From the NCBI RefSeq assembly GCF_000559085.1, contig NZ_JALN02000001.1:3968001-4032000 (forward strand): a DNA stretch of 64,000 nt, given 5' to 3'. Positions 54,793 to 63,299 of the stretch are shown here, in pieces (the stretch's first letter is position 1; every line of letters starts with the position of its first letter). The stretch comes from Mycolicibacterium aromaticivorans JS19b1 = JCM 16368. GTDB lineage: Bacteria; Actinomycetota; Actinomycetes; Mycobacteriales; Mycobacteriaceae. The translations under genes were made by a program, and so were the position numbers. Under the pieces are notes generated by a model that was not told the DNA's origin, made no database searches, and saw only the letters and a program-made list of their open reading frames with translations.

Positions 54793-55962
54793 ATGACCCA
54801 GCCGTACGGCAACTACCAGATCGAGATCTACTTCCAGGGTCTGACCGGTACGGTGCCCAGCCTGCCGATATCGTTCGACGAGTTGGAAGCTCGTGCCGCC
54901 CAAGCCCTTCCGTCGTCGGTATGGTCCTACGTCGCCGGCGGTGCCGGTGATGAGCGCACCCAACGGGTGAATGTCAGCGCCTTCGAACAGTGGGGCCTCA
55001 TGCCGCGTATGCTGGTCGGCGCCACCGAGCGCGACCTGTCGGTCGAACTGTGGGGACGGCGCTGGCCCGCCCCGGTGTTCATGGCGCCGATTGGGGTCAT
55101 CGGGCTGTGCACCCACGACCACCACGGCGACCTCGCCGCCGCGCGGGCTGCCGCCCGCACCGGGGTGCCGATGTGTGTGTCTACGCTGACGATGGATCCG
55201 CTGGAGGACGTCGCTGCCGAATTCGGTGACACGCCAGGGCTTTTCCAGCTGTACACGCCGACTGATCGCGAGATGGCGGCGAGTTTCGTACGCCGCGCCG
55301 AAGCCGCCGGTTACACCGGAATCGTGGTCACACTGGACACCTGGGTACCCGGCTGGCGGCCGCGCGATCTTTCCACCGCCAACTTCCCCCAGCTGCGCGG
55401 TATGTGCCTGTCCAACTACATCAGCGACCCGGTCTTCCGCGCCAAGGTCGACGCCGACATCGACGCCGACCCCCGCAACGCCGTGCTGGCCTGGGTCAGT
55501 AACTTCGGAAACTCACTGACATGGGACGACTTGCCCTGGCTTCGATCGTTGACGTCACTGCCGCTGATCCTCAAGGGCATCTGCCATCCCGATGACGCCC
55601 GGCGCGCGATCGACGCCGGTGTCGACGGCATCTACTGTTCCAATCACGGCGGTCGGCAAGCCAACGGCGGTGTGCCGGCCATCGACTGCCTTCCCGACGT
55701 CGTGGCGGCGGCTGGTGACGTACCGGTGCTCTTCGACTCCGGGATCCGTACAGGCGCCGACGTCGTCAAAGCTCTGGCCCTGGGCGCCAAGGCCGTTGGC
55801 ATCGGTCGCCCCTACGCCTACGGGGCGGCGCTGGCCGGCACCGACGGGATCGTGCACGTGCTGCGCTCGCTGCTGGCGGAGACCGATCTGATCATGGCCA
55901 TCGACGGCTACCCGACGCTGGGGGACCTGACGCCCGCCGCGTTGCGGGCCGTGCGACAGTAA
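54793..55962 (+). CDS. FMN-dependent alpha-hydroxyacid oxidase (lactate 2-monooxygenase-like)
   Basis: 389 residues. The FMN barrel has the active-site block [20 protein letters not shown] near residue 275 (catalytic His and Arg in S-N-H-G-G-R-Q), [20 protein letters not shown] near 315 and an N-terminal [20 protein letters not shown] near 43. The long N terminus starting [14 protein letters not shown] is the pattern of lactate 2-monooxygenases, which turn lactate into acetate and CO2. Exact substrate is inferred. ATG 54793 has GGAGG at ideal spacing. The next gene starts five bases after its stop. Confidence 0.9.
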   Translation: MTQPYGNYQIEIYFQGLTGTVPSLPISFDELEARAAQALPSSVWSYVAGGAGDERTQRVNVSAFEQWGLMPRMLVGATERDLSVELWGRRWPAPVFMAPIGVIGLCTHDHHGDLAAARAAARTGVPMCVSTLTMDPLEDVAAEFGDTPGLFQLYTPTDREMAASFVRRAEAAGYTGIVVTLDTWVPGWRPRDLSTANFPQLRGMCLSNYISDPVFRAKVDADIDADPRNAVLAWVSNFGNSLTWDDLPWLRSLTSLPLILKGICHPDDARRAIDAGVDGIYCSNHGGRQANGGVPAIDCLPDVVAAAGDVPVLFDSGIRTGADVVKALALGAKAVGIGRPYAYGAALAGTDGIVHVLRSLLAETDLIMAIDGYPTLGDLTPAALRAVRQ

Positions 55963-55966
55963 TCCC

Positions 55967-56641
55967 ATGCCGCAACCGTCGACCAGCGTCAGCCGCCTAC
56001 CGGAGAAGCAGAACACCGAACGTTCGCGACTCGACGAGCTTCTCGATGTCACTCCGCTGGCGACCGTCGCGTTGGTCCGGGACGGACACCCGGTGATATT
56101 CCCGATCGGCTTCGCCCGGATCGGCGATGAACTCGTGATCCACGGATCGACCGGCTCGCCTTGGTTGCGTCAGCTCGCCGACGGCGCAGCCGCTGCGGTA
56201 TCGGTCACCGCTCTCGACGGAGTCCTGGTGGCGCGCAGCGGGTTTGAGTCGTCCTTCCAATTCCGCAGCGCCACGCTGTTCGGAACCTTCGACACGATCG
56301 AGGAATCCGACAAGATCCGCTACCTCGAGACGCTGACCGACACTTTCATCCCGGGCCGGGTTGCGGAGCTGCGCGCGAGTTCGCGCAAGGAACTGGCCGC
56401 CACCTTGGCGCTTCGGATGGAGATCACCGATGACAACTGGTCGCTGAAGATCGGCGACGGGTGGCCCGAGGACAGCGAGGAGGACGTTGCCGCCGGGGCA
56501 TGGGCCGGCGTGGTCCCGTTGACGACTGTCTACGGCGAACCCCGCCGTGCGCCGGACTGTGATCCCGCGACGCCGGTGCCACCGTCGGTCAGGGCGATGT
56601 CTGGTGAGCTGTCGAACCGGCGGGGGCGGCAGTTCCGGTAG
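55967..56641 (+). CDS. Pyridoxamine 5'-phosphate oxidase-like FMN-binding protein
   Basis: 224 residues of the PNPOx split-barrel family (DUF-type nitroimidazole-resistance branch). LLDVTPLATVALVRDGHPVI near residue 25, VIHGSTGSPWLRQLADGAAA near 60 and FRSATLFGTFDTIEESDKIR near 98 are the usual blocks. EDVAAGAWAGVVPLTTVYGE near 172 is the family C-terminal motif. It probably binds FMN; activity unknown. Its last 53 bases overlap the convergent MFS gene. Confidence 0.86.
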   Translation: MPQPSTSVSRLPEKQNTERSRLDELLDVTPLATVALVRDGHPVIFPIGFARIGDELVIHGSTGSPWLRQLADGAAAAVSVTALDGVLVARSGFESSFQFRSATLFGTFDTIEESDKIRYLETLTDTFIPGRVAELRASSRKELAATLALRMEITDDNWSLKIGDGWPEDSEEDVAAGAWAGVVPLTTVYGEPRRAPDCDPATPVPPSVRAMSGELSNRRGRQFR

Positions 56642-58019
56642 TAAGCGGTTTCGGCCGCAGGATCAGACTGAACACCAGTGCCACGACGCCGATTCCTACG
56701 GCAATCCAAAACGCGTGCTGGAACGTGAAATTCGTGCCCGAGCCGACGATCGGCCCGGCCCAGGCGAAGCCCAGTGTGAAGCCGATGCCGTAGCTGGCAT
56801 TGGCGATGCCGGGTAGCGCCCCGGGTGCCTCGTCGGATGCCTGCAGCACGCCCAGTGAGCTCAGCGGTGTGAGTATGACTGCGGTGCAGGTGAATCCGAA
56901 GACCACCATCAGCGCCGCGACTACGTATTTGTGGTCGGCGAACACCGCTGTCAGCGCGACCACGACGATCGTGGCCACGATCCCGGCCCGCAGAACGGTG
57001 ACGAATCCGATGCGAACCGCCAACCGTCCGATGAACGGTGCGGTGATGACCTGCACGACCGCACCGGGGGTCAGGAACAGTAGCGCGGTGGTCGTCGCGT
57101 TGAGGCCGAAGCCGGAGTCCAGGTCTTCGGCCATCGCGGGCACGATGAAGCCGAGCACCACCATGAACGATCCCATCACCAGAATGGTGACGACAAGCAG
57201 CGGCCAGGCTTCGCGGGAACGCATGTGCTTGAGCGCGATGAGGGGATGTGCCACCCGCCTGTCGACAACGACCAAGGCGAGGAAACCTGCAACGGCGGCC
57301 GTCAGCCAGATCAGTGCGGGCGCCGACGCCCACCCCTGGTGCCCGCCGTTGGACAAGAACATGGTGATCCCGCCGACGGTCAGCCCGATGAATACGGCAC
57401 CGACCCAGTCCATCCGGCCCTCCGCGCGGGCGACCTCGTCGGCCGGAACCCATTTCCATACGAAGGCGACGGCGATCAGGCCGACCACGAGGATCAGGGC
57501 GAAGATCGAACGGTAACCGAACGCGTCGGTCATGATGCCGGCCAGGAACGCGTCGCCGCCGGCCACCCCGCCGTTGATCGATGCCATCACCCCGCAGCAC
57601 ACGCCAAATGTCCCGCCGGACAAGCGTGCTCGAAGAACCAGGAAGGCGAGACCGTAGGTGATGTTGGAAGTGCCCTGCAGGAATCTGCCGACCACCACGA
57701 TGGGGAGCGAGGTGCTCAGGCACAGCGCGGTGCCGATGCACATCACGACCACGATGCCGATCAGGACGCGCTTGCGTCCGATGTAGTCACTCCAGCGGAT
57801 CAGCACGACGTTGGCGAGTGCCCCGGCCAGATAGAACGGCGTCGACATCGCCACGAACGCACCGGGACCCAAGGTGTCGTTGATGTCGCGGACGGCGGGC
57901 GCCAGCATGGTGGCGTTCAGCGAGAACGACATCAGCGAGAAGACCAGAGCGGCCACCAACAGGACGATCTGCCTGCGAGAGAGGGAATCCGTCTCGGCGG
58001 AGGTGGGTGGCTGGCTCAC
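56589..58019 (-). CDS. MFS multidrug/small-molecule exporter (DHA2-like)
   Basis: 476 residues with about fourteen hydrophobic segments, the DHA2 arrangement. Motif A is LIRWSDYIGRKRVLIG near residue 75; GRFLQGTSNITYGLAFLVLR near 113 is the helix 4 block; PFIGRLAVRIGFVTVLRAGI near 325 is the second-half motif A. Proton-driven export; substrate unknown. The start is a GTG at 58019 (MSQPPTSAETDSLSR). It shares a 53-base convergent overlap with the PNPOx-like gene. Confidence 0.86.
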   Translation of the reverse strand: MSQPPTSAETDSLSRRQIVLLVAALVFSLMSFSLNATMLAPAVRDINDTLGPGAFVAMSTPFYLAGALANVVLIRWSDYIGRKRVLIGIVVVMCIGTALCLSTSLPIVVVGRFLQGTSNITYGLAFLVLRARLSGGTFGVCCGVMASINGGVAGGDAFLAGIMTDAFGYRSIFALILVVGLIAVAFVWKWVPADEVARAEGRMDWVGAVFIGLTVGGITMFLSNGGHQGWASAPALIWLTAAVAGFLALVVVDRRVAHPLIALKHMRSREAWPLLVVTILVMGSFMVVLGFIVPAMAEDLDSGFGLNATTTALLFLTPGAVVQVITAPFIGRLAVRIGFVTVLRAGIVATIVVVALTAVFADHKYVVAALMVVFGFTCTAVILTPLSSLGVLQASDEAPGALPGIANASYGIGFTLGFAWAGPIVGSGTNFTFQHAFWIAVGIGVVALVFSLILRPKPLTTGTAAPAGSTAHQTSP

Positions 58020-58058
58020 GATGGATGCATCGTAAGTGACGTGTCGGCACGCCGCCGT

Positions 58059-58205
58059 TCAGCCGGCGTCTTTGGGCCCCAGCAGATTGCGCCAGAATTT
58101 CCGGAACCACTCGGGAAAAGCGACGTCCTCGCCACGGTATTCGGGCCGGGGCGGGGTCGCCGGATGTTCGGGCCGATCGGGCTCGGGCGGATGGGGTTCG
58201 GTCAC
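58059..58205 (-). CDS. 48-residue proline-rich conserved small protein (hypothetical)
   Basis: A short frame from GTG 58205 to TGA 58059: VTEPHPPEPDRPEHPATPPR, PEYRGEDVAFPEWFRK, FWRNLLGPKDAG. Codons follow the high-GC3 pattern of real genes and the C-terminal half has a plausible amphipathic helix with three aromatics. There is no signal peptide. It lies alone between the MFS gene and the next small gene. I do not recognise it; coding status rests on codon use only. Confidence 0.5.
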   Translation of the reverse strand: MTEPHPPEPDRPEHPATPPRPEYRGEDVAFPEWFRKFWRNLLGPKDAG

Positions 58206-58232
58206 GGTGTAGCCCACCGTATCGGAACGGAT

Positions 58233-58460
58233 CTACGCGGACAGCTCATCGGTGGACTGCGAGGCGATGGCGGCCAGCCACTCGGCGCTGACGGTCAGAT
58301 CGTCGAGCTGGCGGTCGATGCCCTCCACCCGATGGGATAGCTCGCGAAGCTGTCGAGCCAGTCCGGCTCGCTCTCGAACCAGCTTGACCCGTAATCGCTC
58401 GACCATCACCAACAACGACTGAGCCTCCGAGCTCGTCGGCGTTTCGGCGGTCGCGGTCAT
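58233..58460 (-). CDS. 75-residue coiled-coil hypothetical protein
   Basis: AQSLLVMVERLRVKLVRERA then GLARQLRELSHRVEGIDRQL form one long, strongly charged helix with leucines every third to fourth residue (residues 13-55), a probable coiled coil. A short Ala/Ser tail follows. A GGAGAAAGGAG stretch lies upstream of the ATG at 58460. No family recognised. It could be co-transcribed with the 48-residue gene downstream. Confidence 0.62.
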   Translation of the reverse strand: MTATAETPTSSEAQSLLVMVERLRVKLVRERAGLARQLRELSHRVEGIDRQLDDLTVSAEWLAAIASQSTDELSA

Positions 58461-58582
58461 CGGCGTCTCCTCGGGAGAAAGGAGATATCGCTATACCCCC
58501 GGCTCGTGCTCTCTGAACATCGAATTTCGGAGACGTTGGGTGTGGGTGGCCGGTGCGAGTTGCGGTGTCGCGCGTCCGCGCA

Positions 58583-59905
58583 TCATGCCAGGACGCGGTC
58601 GGCTTCCCGCAGACCGCTCAGGTAGGCGCCGTGGACCGTGCCGAACCACTCGGGATTGGTGGCTTCGCCCGCGAACATCAGCCGCTCGCCGACGGGCTCG
58701 CCGAGCGCGCGCATGTCGTCCGGGCTCGACCCGACGGCGATGAAGCTGTACGAGCCGCGGGCATATCGGTCGGTTCCCCACTTCGTCACGATGGACCCGG
58801 TGGGCTTGGGAGCGTCGATCGCGGTGATCAGTTCGCTCACCGCATCGGAGTCCGACATCGACTCACGCGACCATGCTGCCTGCCCGCCGCGCAATCCCAC
58901 CAGCAGTGGTCTGCCGGCGAAGACGAGTCCGTTGACCAGATCGGTGACGGGCTGGTTGTCACCCACGAGGCCGATCATTGGTGTGGATTCCGGCCAGAAC
59001 GGCGCGTCGAACGCCACGACCACCTTGTTCAACAGCCCGAATCCGAGCCGCTGGATGGCGTTGTGCTTGGCGTCGGGCAGCAGCGGGTCGAAGGCAATGG
59101 TTCCGGCCTTGAGAACTCCGAGCGGAACGGTCACGACGACCCGATCGGCGGTGACGGCGCCCTGCGAGGTCTCGATGCGAACCTGGTCGTTGCCGTGCGC
59201 GATCAGCTTGACCTCGGTCCGCTGGCGGATGTCGAGCCCCTTGGCAAGGCTCTGCGACAACTGGGTGTAGCCGCCGGGGAGGATGACGTCGGGACCCTTG
59301 AACTGCTCTTCGCTGCCGAGCCAACGCAGGGACATCTGAGCCGGGTCGGCCGCGTACTCGCCCGCGATGCGGGAGGTGACGTTCCACGCGACCAACGGAT
59401 CGTCGAGGTTCGCGATACCGATCAGCCCGTCGGCCACCGACTCTTTGGCCGCGGCGTCACCGCTGCGATCGTCGAGTTCGCGGGCGATCCGGCGCCAGTC
59501 CTCCGCGGACGCCGCGGCGGCCTTCCTGTCGACGAGCCGGTGATCGTCGAGCAGGACGAAGTCCTCGAAATCGGTCGGTACCGTCTTGGCCCCGACATCG
59601 TGGGCCAGCGTGGTGAGGGGATTGCTCTCGGTGCCGTGGATCCACGAGGCGCCGACGTCGATCGGCACCCCGAGCGAGGTGTCGGTCAGCGTGCGGCCGC
59701 CGATTCGGTCCCGCGCTTCCAGTACCGTCACCCGCAGACCGGCATCGGCCAGCTTCCGCGCCGCGGCGAGTCCGGCGAATCCGGCACCGACGACCACGAC
59801 ATGTTCGCGGTCTTTACCGCTCGTCCCACCGCACCCTGGCAACAGCGGTGCGGCGGCGAGCGCGCCGCAACCCAACAGAAACCCGCGGCGCCCGACCCCA
59901 CGCAT
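58583..59905 (-). CDS. Tat-exported FAD-dependent amine oxidase, lipoprotein
   Basis: 440 residues. The N terminus MRGVGRRGFLLGCGALAAAP then LLPGC has a twin-arginine motif and a lipobox (cysteine near residue 24), so the folded flavoprotein is probably exported and membrane-anchored. The FAD dinucleotide motif is VVVVGAGFAGLAAARKLADA near 36, with LEARDRIGGRTLT near 65. The C-terminal FAD motif is MFAGEATNPEWFGTVHGAYL near 408. Family: flavin monoamine/polyamine oxidases. ATG 59905 is the only start giving an export signal at the right place. It is divergent from the channel gene. Confidence 0.87.
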   Translation of the reverse strand: MRGVGRRGFLLGCGALAAAPLLPGCGGTSGKDREHVVVVGAGFAGLAAARKLADAGLRVTVLEARDRIGGRTLTDTSLGVPIDVGASWIHGTESNPLTTLAHDVGAKTVPTDFEDFVLLDDHRLVDRKAAAASAEDWRRIARELDDRSGDAAAKESVADGLIGIANLDDPLVAWNVTSRIAGEYAADPAQMSLRWLGSEEQFKGPDVILPGGYTQLSQSLAKGLDIRQRTEVKLIAHGNDQVRIETSQGAVTADRVVVTVPLGVLKAGTIAFDPLLPDAKHNAIQRLGFGLLNKVVVAFDAPFWPESTPMIGLVGDNQPVTDLVNGLVFAGRPLLVGLRGGQAAWSRESMSDSDAVSELITAIDAPKPTGSIVTKWGTDRYARGSYSFIAVGSSPDDMRALGEPVGERLMFAGEATNPEWFGTVHGAYLSGLREADRVLA

Positions 59906-60006
59906 GGCGGTGACGCTAGACGTTCGTCCCGGGCAATCACGCCGATTCGCCGATGTCGCCAGCGGGTCGGCGGGTGGTTCGTGCTGGCCTTTGCTATGCA
60001 CTAATC

Positions 60007-60870
60007 GTGCAACCCACCACAGCGCCCGAACCGCTGACCCCCAAGCCTGTTCCCACTGTCGTGGCAGTGTGCCGACGGCTGGTCGGTAATCCGGTCTTCG
60101 AAACCCTGATCGTGATCGTGATCTTGATCAACGCGGCCATGCTGGGGGCGGAAACCTTCCCTACGGTGTCCGACGGACTCGATCACGCCTTCGACGTGGG
60201 CTACAACGTCATCCTCGCGATCTATGTCGTCGAACTGCTGATTCGATTTACGGCGGCGGGTTGGAGCCCCCGCGAGTTCGTCAAGACCCCGTGGAACGTC
60301 TTCGACTTCATCGTGATCGCGGCGTCATTCATTCCCGGCCTGCGGGCGACCGCGATGCTGCTGCGCCTGGTTCGCCTGGCGCGGATCGTGCGGATCGTGC
60401 GGTTCCTACCCGACCTGCATATCGCATTCGGCGCGATCGCCCGAAGCATTCCTGGGGTGGCGTCACTCGCGGCGGCCACCGCGGTGCTCATCTACATCTA
60501 CGGAATGCTCGGCTGGCTGTTCTTCGGCAATTACTCTCCCGAGCATTTCGGGAACCTGGGCCGGGGAATGATGACGATGTACGTGATGCTGACGCTGGAG
60601 AACCTGCCCGAAAACGTGGATATGGGGCTCAAAGTGTCGCCCTGGTCGGTGCTGTTCTTCATCAGTTACACCGTCATCCTCAGCTTCCTGGTGTTCAACC
60701 TGTTCATCGGCATCGTGCTGAACTCGATGGAGGAGGCGCGGGCGGCGGACCGGAAAAAGCACGAGAGTGACGACCTCCTCGAGCGGCTGCGCCTGGCCCG
60801 CCGGGCGCTCGAGGACGCCGAGAAGGAGCTGCAGCGGGCCCATCGGGATGACGGGAAACCTCGTCTGTGA
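60007..60870 (+). CDS. Single-domain voltage-gated cation channel (NaChBac/ion_trans type)
   Basis: 287 residues, six helices. S1 begins NPVFETLIVIVILINAAMLG. S4 carries arginines every third residue: LLRLVRLARIVRIVRFLPDL near 120. The pore helix and filter are YVMLTLENLPENVDMG near 200 (T-L-E-N where sodium channels have T-L-E-S-W). S6 is VILSFLVFNLFIGIVLNSME. The C terminus (250-285) is a charged coiled coil, LLERLRLARRALEDAEKELQ, suiting tetramer assembly. The filter differs from NaChBac, so ion selectivity is open. GTG 60007; the overlapping upstream frame is less likely. Confidence 0.87.
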   Translation: MQPTTAPEPLTPKPVPTVVAVCRRLVGNPVFETLIVIVILINAAMLGAETFPTVSDGLDHAFDVGYNVILAIYVVELLIRFTAAGWSPREFVKTPWNVFDFIVIAASFIPGLRATAMLLRLVRLARIVRIVRFLPDLHIAFGAIARSIPGVASLAAATAVLIYIYGMLGWLFFGNYSPEHFGNLGRGMMTMYVMLTLENLPENVDMGLKVSPWSVLFFISYTVILSFLVFNLFIGIVLNSMEEARAADRKKHESDDLLERLRLARRALEDAEKELQRAHRDDGKPRL

Positions 60871-60981
60871 ACCCTTCGCCGCCTGTGAGTTGCGGCGTTT
60901 TCCGCATCGCGCAAGGGCACCGTGATTAACTGGCGGCTTCTCAAGATCTTGCGGATGTGGCAAATAGAAGGGCGCTCGTCG

Positions 60982-61341
60982 ATGAACTCAGCGAGATGCT
61001 TACGACGAGTTGTCGTTGTGGGAAGTCTGATCGCAGTATTTCCGTTCGCGGCGGTGGCATCGGCCTCCGCCGATCCGATCATGGATGCGCTGGCTAACAC
61101 CACGTGTACCTACGCACAGGTGACGGCAGCCCTCAATGCAGAGGCCCCAGCGCTGGGCAAACAGCTCACCGCGCGGCCGGATATGCAGGCGAATATTCAG
61201 CAGTTCCTCGCCATGTCCACCGACCAGCGTCAGCAGGCACTGGCGCGGCAGCAAGCAGGGAACCCACAGTTGAATGCGTTGATCTTCGCGCAGATCGGTC
61301 CACAGATTACGCAGGTCGCGAACACCTGCATGAATTACTGA
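60982..61341 (+). CDS. Secreted hemophore-related protein
   Basis: 119 residues. Signal peptide RRVVVVGSLIAVFPFAAVAS then ASA, cleavage near residue 31. The mature part DPIMDALANTTCTYAQVTAA then LNAEAPALGKQLTARPDMQ, with a second cysteine in the C-terminal NTCMNY, is the pattern of the mycobacterial hemophore-like family (Rv0203 relatives), a small helical bundle held by one disulfide. Haem binding is inferred from family. ATG 60982; an earlier in-frame start at 60922 would spoil the signal peptide. Confidence 0.82.
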   Translation: MNSARCLRRVVVVGSLIAVFPFAAVASASADPIMDALANTTCTYAQVTAALNAEAPALGKQLTARPDMQANIQQFLAMSTDQRQQALARQQAGNPQLNALIFAQIGPQITQVANTCMNY

Positions 61342-61680
61342 CTCCGCGTTTGGCTGGTTTGCAGGCCGGCCGTGACGGTTGCGCCGGAGAGCCTAACCTC
61401 ACACCATAAACGTGGTTATGCCATTTGCGCGTTGTCCTGACGGACCCGGGCAGGACGGTCGTGATTCCCGAGAATTCGCTCACCACCTGTTTTGCTGCGC
61501 CATCGACAACGGAATTCGTTGAACTGGTGATAAAAGCACCAGCGACATGTCATTTCGGCAACGGTGTCGGCGACGCGCGGCGTAGGGTCGTCTCAGAGTT
61601 ACCGCCGGGTAGTCGGCCGGGCGCATGAACGTGTTCTAAAACCAAGATTTGTCGCGCGCGTAAAGCTAGAGTCGCACCTC
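61342..61680 (+). promoter_or_regulatory. Intergenic region with leaderless pfaD promoter
   Basis: 339 bases with no convincing gene. TAGAGT at 61667-61672 is eight bases before the pfaD ATG, compatible with a leaderless start. CATAA-ACGTGG-TTATG (61408-61423) is a short inverted repeat soon after the hemophore gene and may end its transcript. GCCTAACCTCA at 61391-61401 resembles half of an iron box, without the other half. Confidence 0.4.
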
Positions 61681-63291
61681 ATGCAGGCGACGTTGGCTAA
61701 CTCTCATCCGACCAATGGCGCCTCTCCGGCGTTGCTCGATGGGTCGGACGTCAACGAGGCACTCGCCGCAATCCGCAGGCCGGTCGCAGTCGTGGCTTCG
61801 GCACATGGTCCACGCCCCGTGGTTCTCGACGGCGCCGGAGTGCTGACCCCGGAGCTCATGCGTCACGACGTCCTCGCGGTCCTGCCGCCCATCTATCCCG
61901 AATGGCTCGGTGACCGTAGTTTCACCGCGACGCACGGAGTGCGATTTCCCTATGTCGTCGGCGAGATGGCCCGCGGTATCGCGACACCCCAGATGACCGT
62001 CGAGGGTGTGCGCGCCGGGGTGATGGCTTTCTACGGAAGCGCCGGCCTGGATTTGGCCACCGTGGAAGCAGGCCTGCGGGAAATTCAGGCCGCGCTGGGT
62101 CCGAACGCCAGCGGGTGGGGCGCCAACCTGATCCACAACGTCCAGAGCGACGGCGTCGAACTCGCCACGGTGGACCTGTTCCACCGAATGGGTGTCCGCT
62201 ACGTCTCCGCGTCGGCGTTCATGCGTCTGACGCCCGCCGTCGTCCTATATGCGGCGAAGGGTCTGCACCGCGACGCACACGGACAGATCGTGCGGTCCGG
62301 GCACATCTTCGCCAAGGTGTCCCGCGACGAGGTGGCCCGGCAGTTCCTGTCGCCCGCTCCGGAAGCGATGTTGACCGCACTGGTCGCCGAGGGTCGCCTC
62401 ACGGCGGACGAGGCCGCGCTGGCCAGCGGCATCCCGCTCGCGGAGGACATCACCGCCGAAGCGGACTCGGGTGGCCACACCGACAACCGCGCGCTGACTG
62501 TGCTTCTCCCGCGGTTGATCAGCCTGCGTGACGAGATCGTGGCCACCTATCGCTACTCGGTTCTGCCGCGGGTCGGTGCCGCGGGGGGACTGGGAACACC
62601 TGCGGCGGTCGCCGCTGCGTTCGCTGCCGGAGCCGCCTACGTGCTGACCGGCTCGGTCAACCAATCTGCGATGGAAAGCGGTCTCTCGCCGGACGCGCGT
62701 GCGTTGTTGGCGATGGCCGAATCGACCGATGTCGCGATGGCACCGGCCGCGGACATGTTCGAGATGGGCGTGACGGTGCAGGTTCTCAAGCGCGGCACCA
62801 TGTTCGCTCAGCGCGGCCACCGGCTGGCCGACTTCTACCGTCGCTACTCCTCGCTCGAGGAGGCCCCAGCCGACGAACTCGCGAATCTCGAAAAGACGGT
62901 CCTCGGCCGCAGCGTCGCCGACATCTGGGCGGACACCGAGGCGTTCTTCGCCAACAGTGACCCGCGGCAGGTGGAACGCGCGGCGGCGGATCCGAAACAT
63001 CGCATGGCGCTGGTGTTCCGGTGGTACCTCTTCACGGGTTCGCAGTGGGCGCGCGACGGCAACACCGCCCGCCGCGGCGATTATCAGATCTGGTGTGGGC
63101 CCGCGATGGGGGCCTTCAACCAATGGGTTCGGGGGAGTTTCCTCGAGCCAGTGGAAGCGCGGACGGTTCGCCAGATCGCGCTCAACCTGCTCGAAGGAGC
63201 TGCGACTGTGACCCGTGCCGGCCAGTTACGTGCAGCGGGCGTCGCAATGCCCGCTGCCTCCTTCGATTTCCGTCCACGTCCTCTCGGATAA
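61681..63291 (+). CDS. pfaD: PfaD-type trans-acting enoyl reductase (PUFA/polyketide synthase)
   Basis: 536 residues. FMN-dependent, nitronate-monooxygenase-like barrel of the PfaD family, which acts as free-standing enoyl reductase for polyunsaturated-fatty-acid synthases and some trans-acting PKSs. Diagnostic blocks: PQMTVEGVRAGVMAFYGSAG near residue 103, ITAEADSGGHTDNRALTVLL near 258, AAYVLTGSVNQSAMESGLSP near 318, MFEMGVTVQVLKRGTMFAQR near 359 and WCGPAMGAFNQWVRG near 471, then IALNLLEGAATVTRAGQLRA. It acts in the cytosol on acyl chains carried by the megasynthase encoded eight bases downstream. ATG 61681 suits a leaderless start. Confidence 0.9.
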   Translation: MQATLANSHPTNGASPALLDGSDVNEALAAIRRPVAVVASAHGPRPVVLDGAGVLTPELMRHDVLAVLPPIYPEWLGDRSFTATHGVRFPYVVGEMARGIATPQMTVEGVRAGVMAFYGSAGLDLATVEAGLREIQAALGPNASGWGANLIHNVQSDGVELATVDLFHRMGVRYVSASAFMRLTPAVVLYAAKGLHRDAHGQIVRSGHIFAKVSRDEVARQFLSPAPEAMLTALVAEGRLTADEAALASGIPLAEDITAEADSGGHTDNRALTVLLPRLISLRDEIVATYRYSVLPRVGAAGGLGTPAAVAAAFAAGAAYVLTGSVNQSAMESGLSPDARALLAMAESTDVAMAPAADMFEMGVTVQVLKRGTMFAQRGHRLADFYRRYSSLEEAPADELANLEKTVLGRSVADIWADTEAFFANSDPRQVERAAADPKHRMALVFRWYLFTGSQWARDGNTARRGDYQIWCGPAMGAFNQWVRGSFLEPVEARTVRQIALNLLEGAATVTRAGQLRAAGVAMPAASFDFRPRPLG

Positions 63292-63299
63292 GGGTTATC

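Noticed and set aside
61391..61401. IdeR iron-box-like half site after the hemophore gene
   Set aside because: GCCTAACCTCA matches only one half of the consensus, the other half is absent, and it lies downstream of the hemophore rather than before it.
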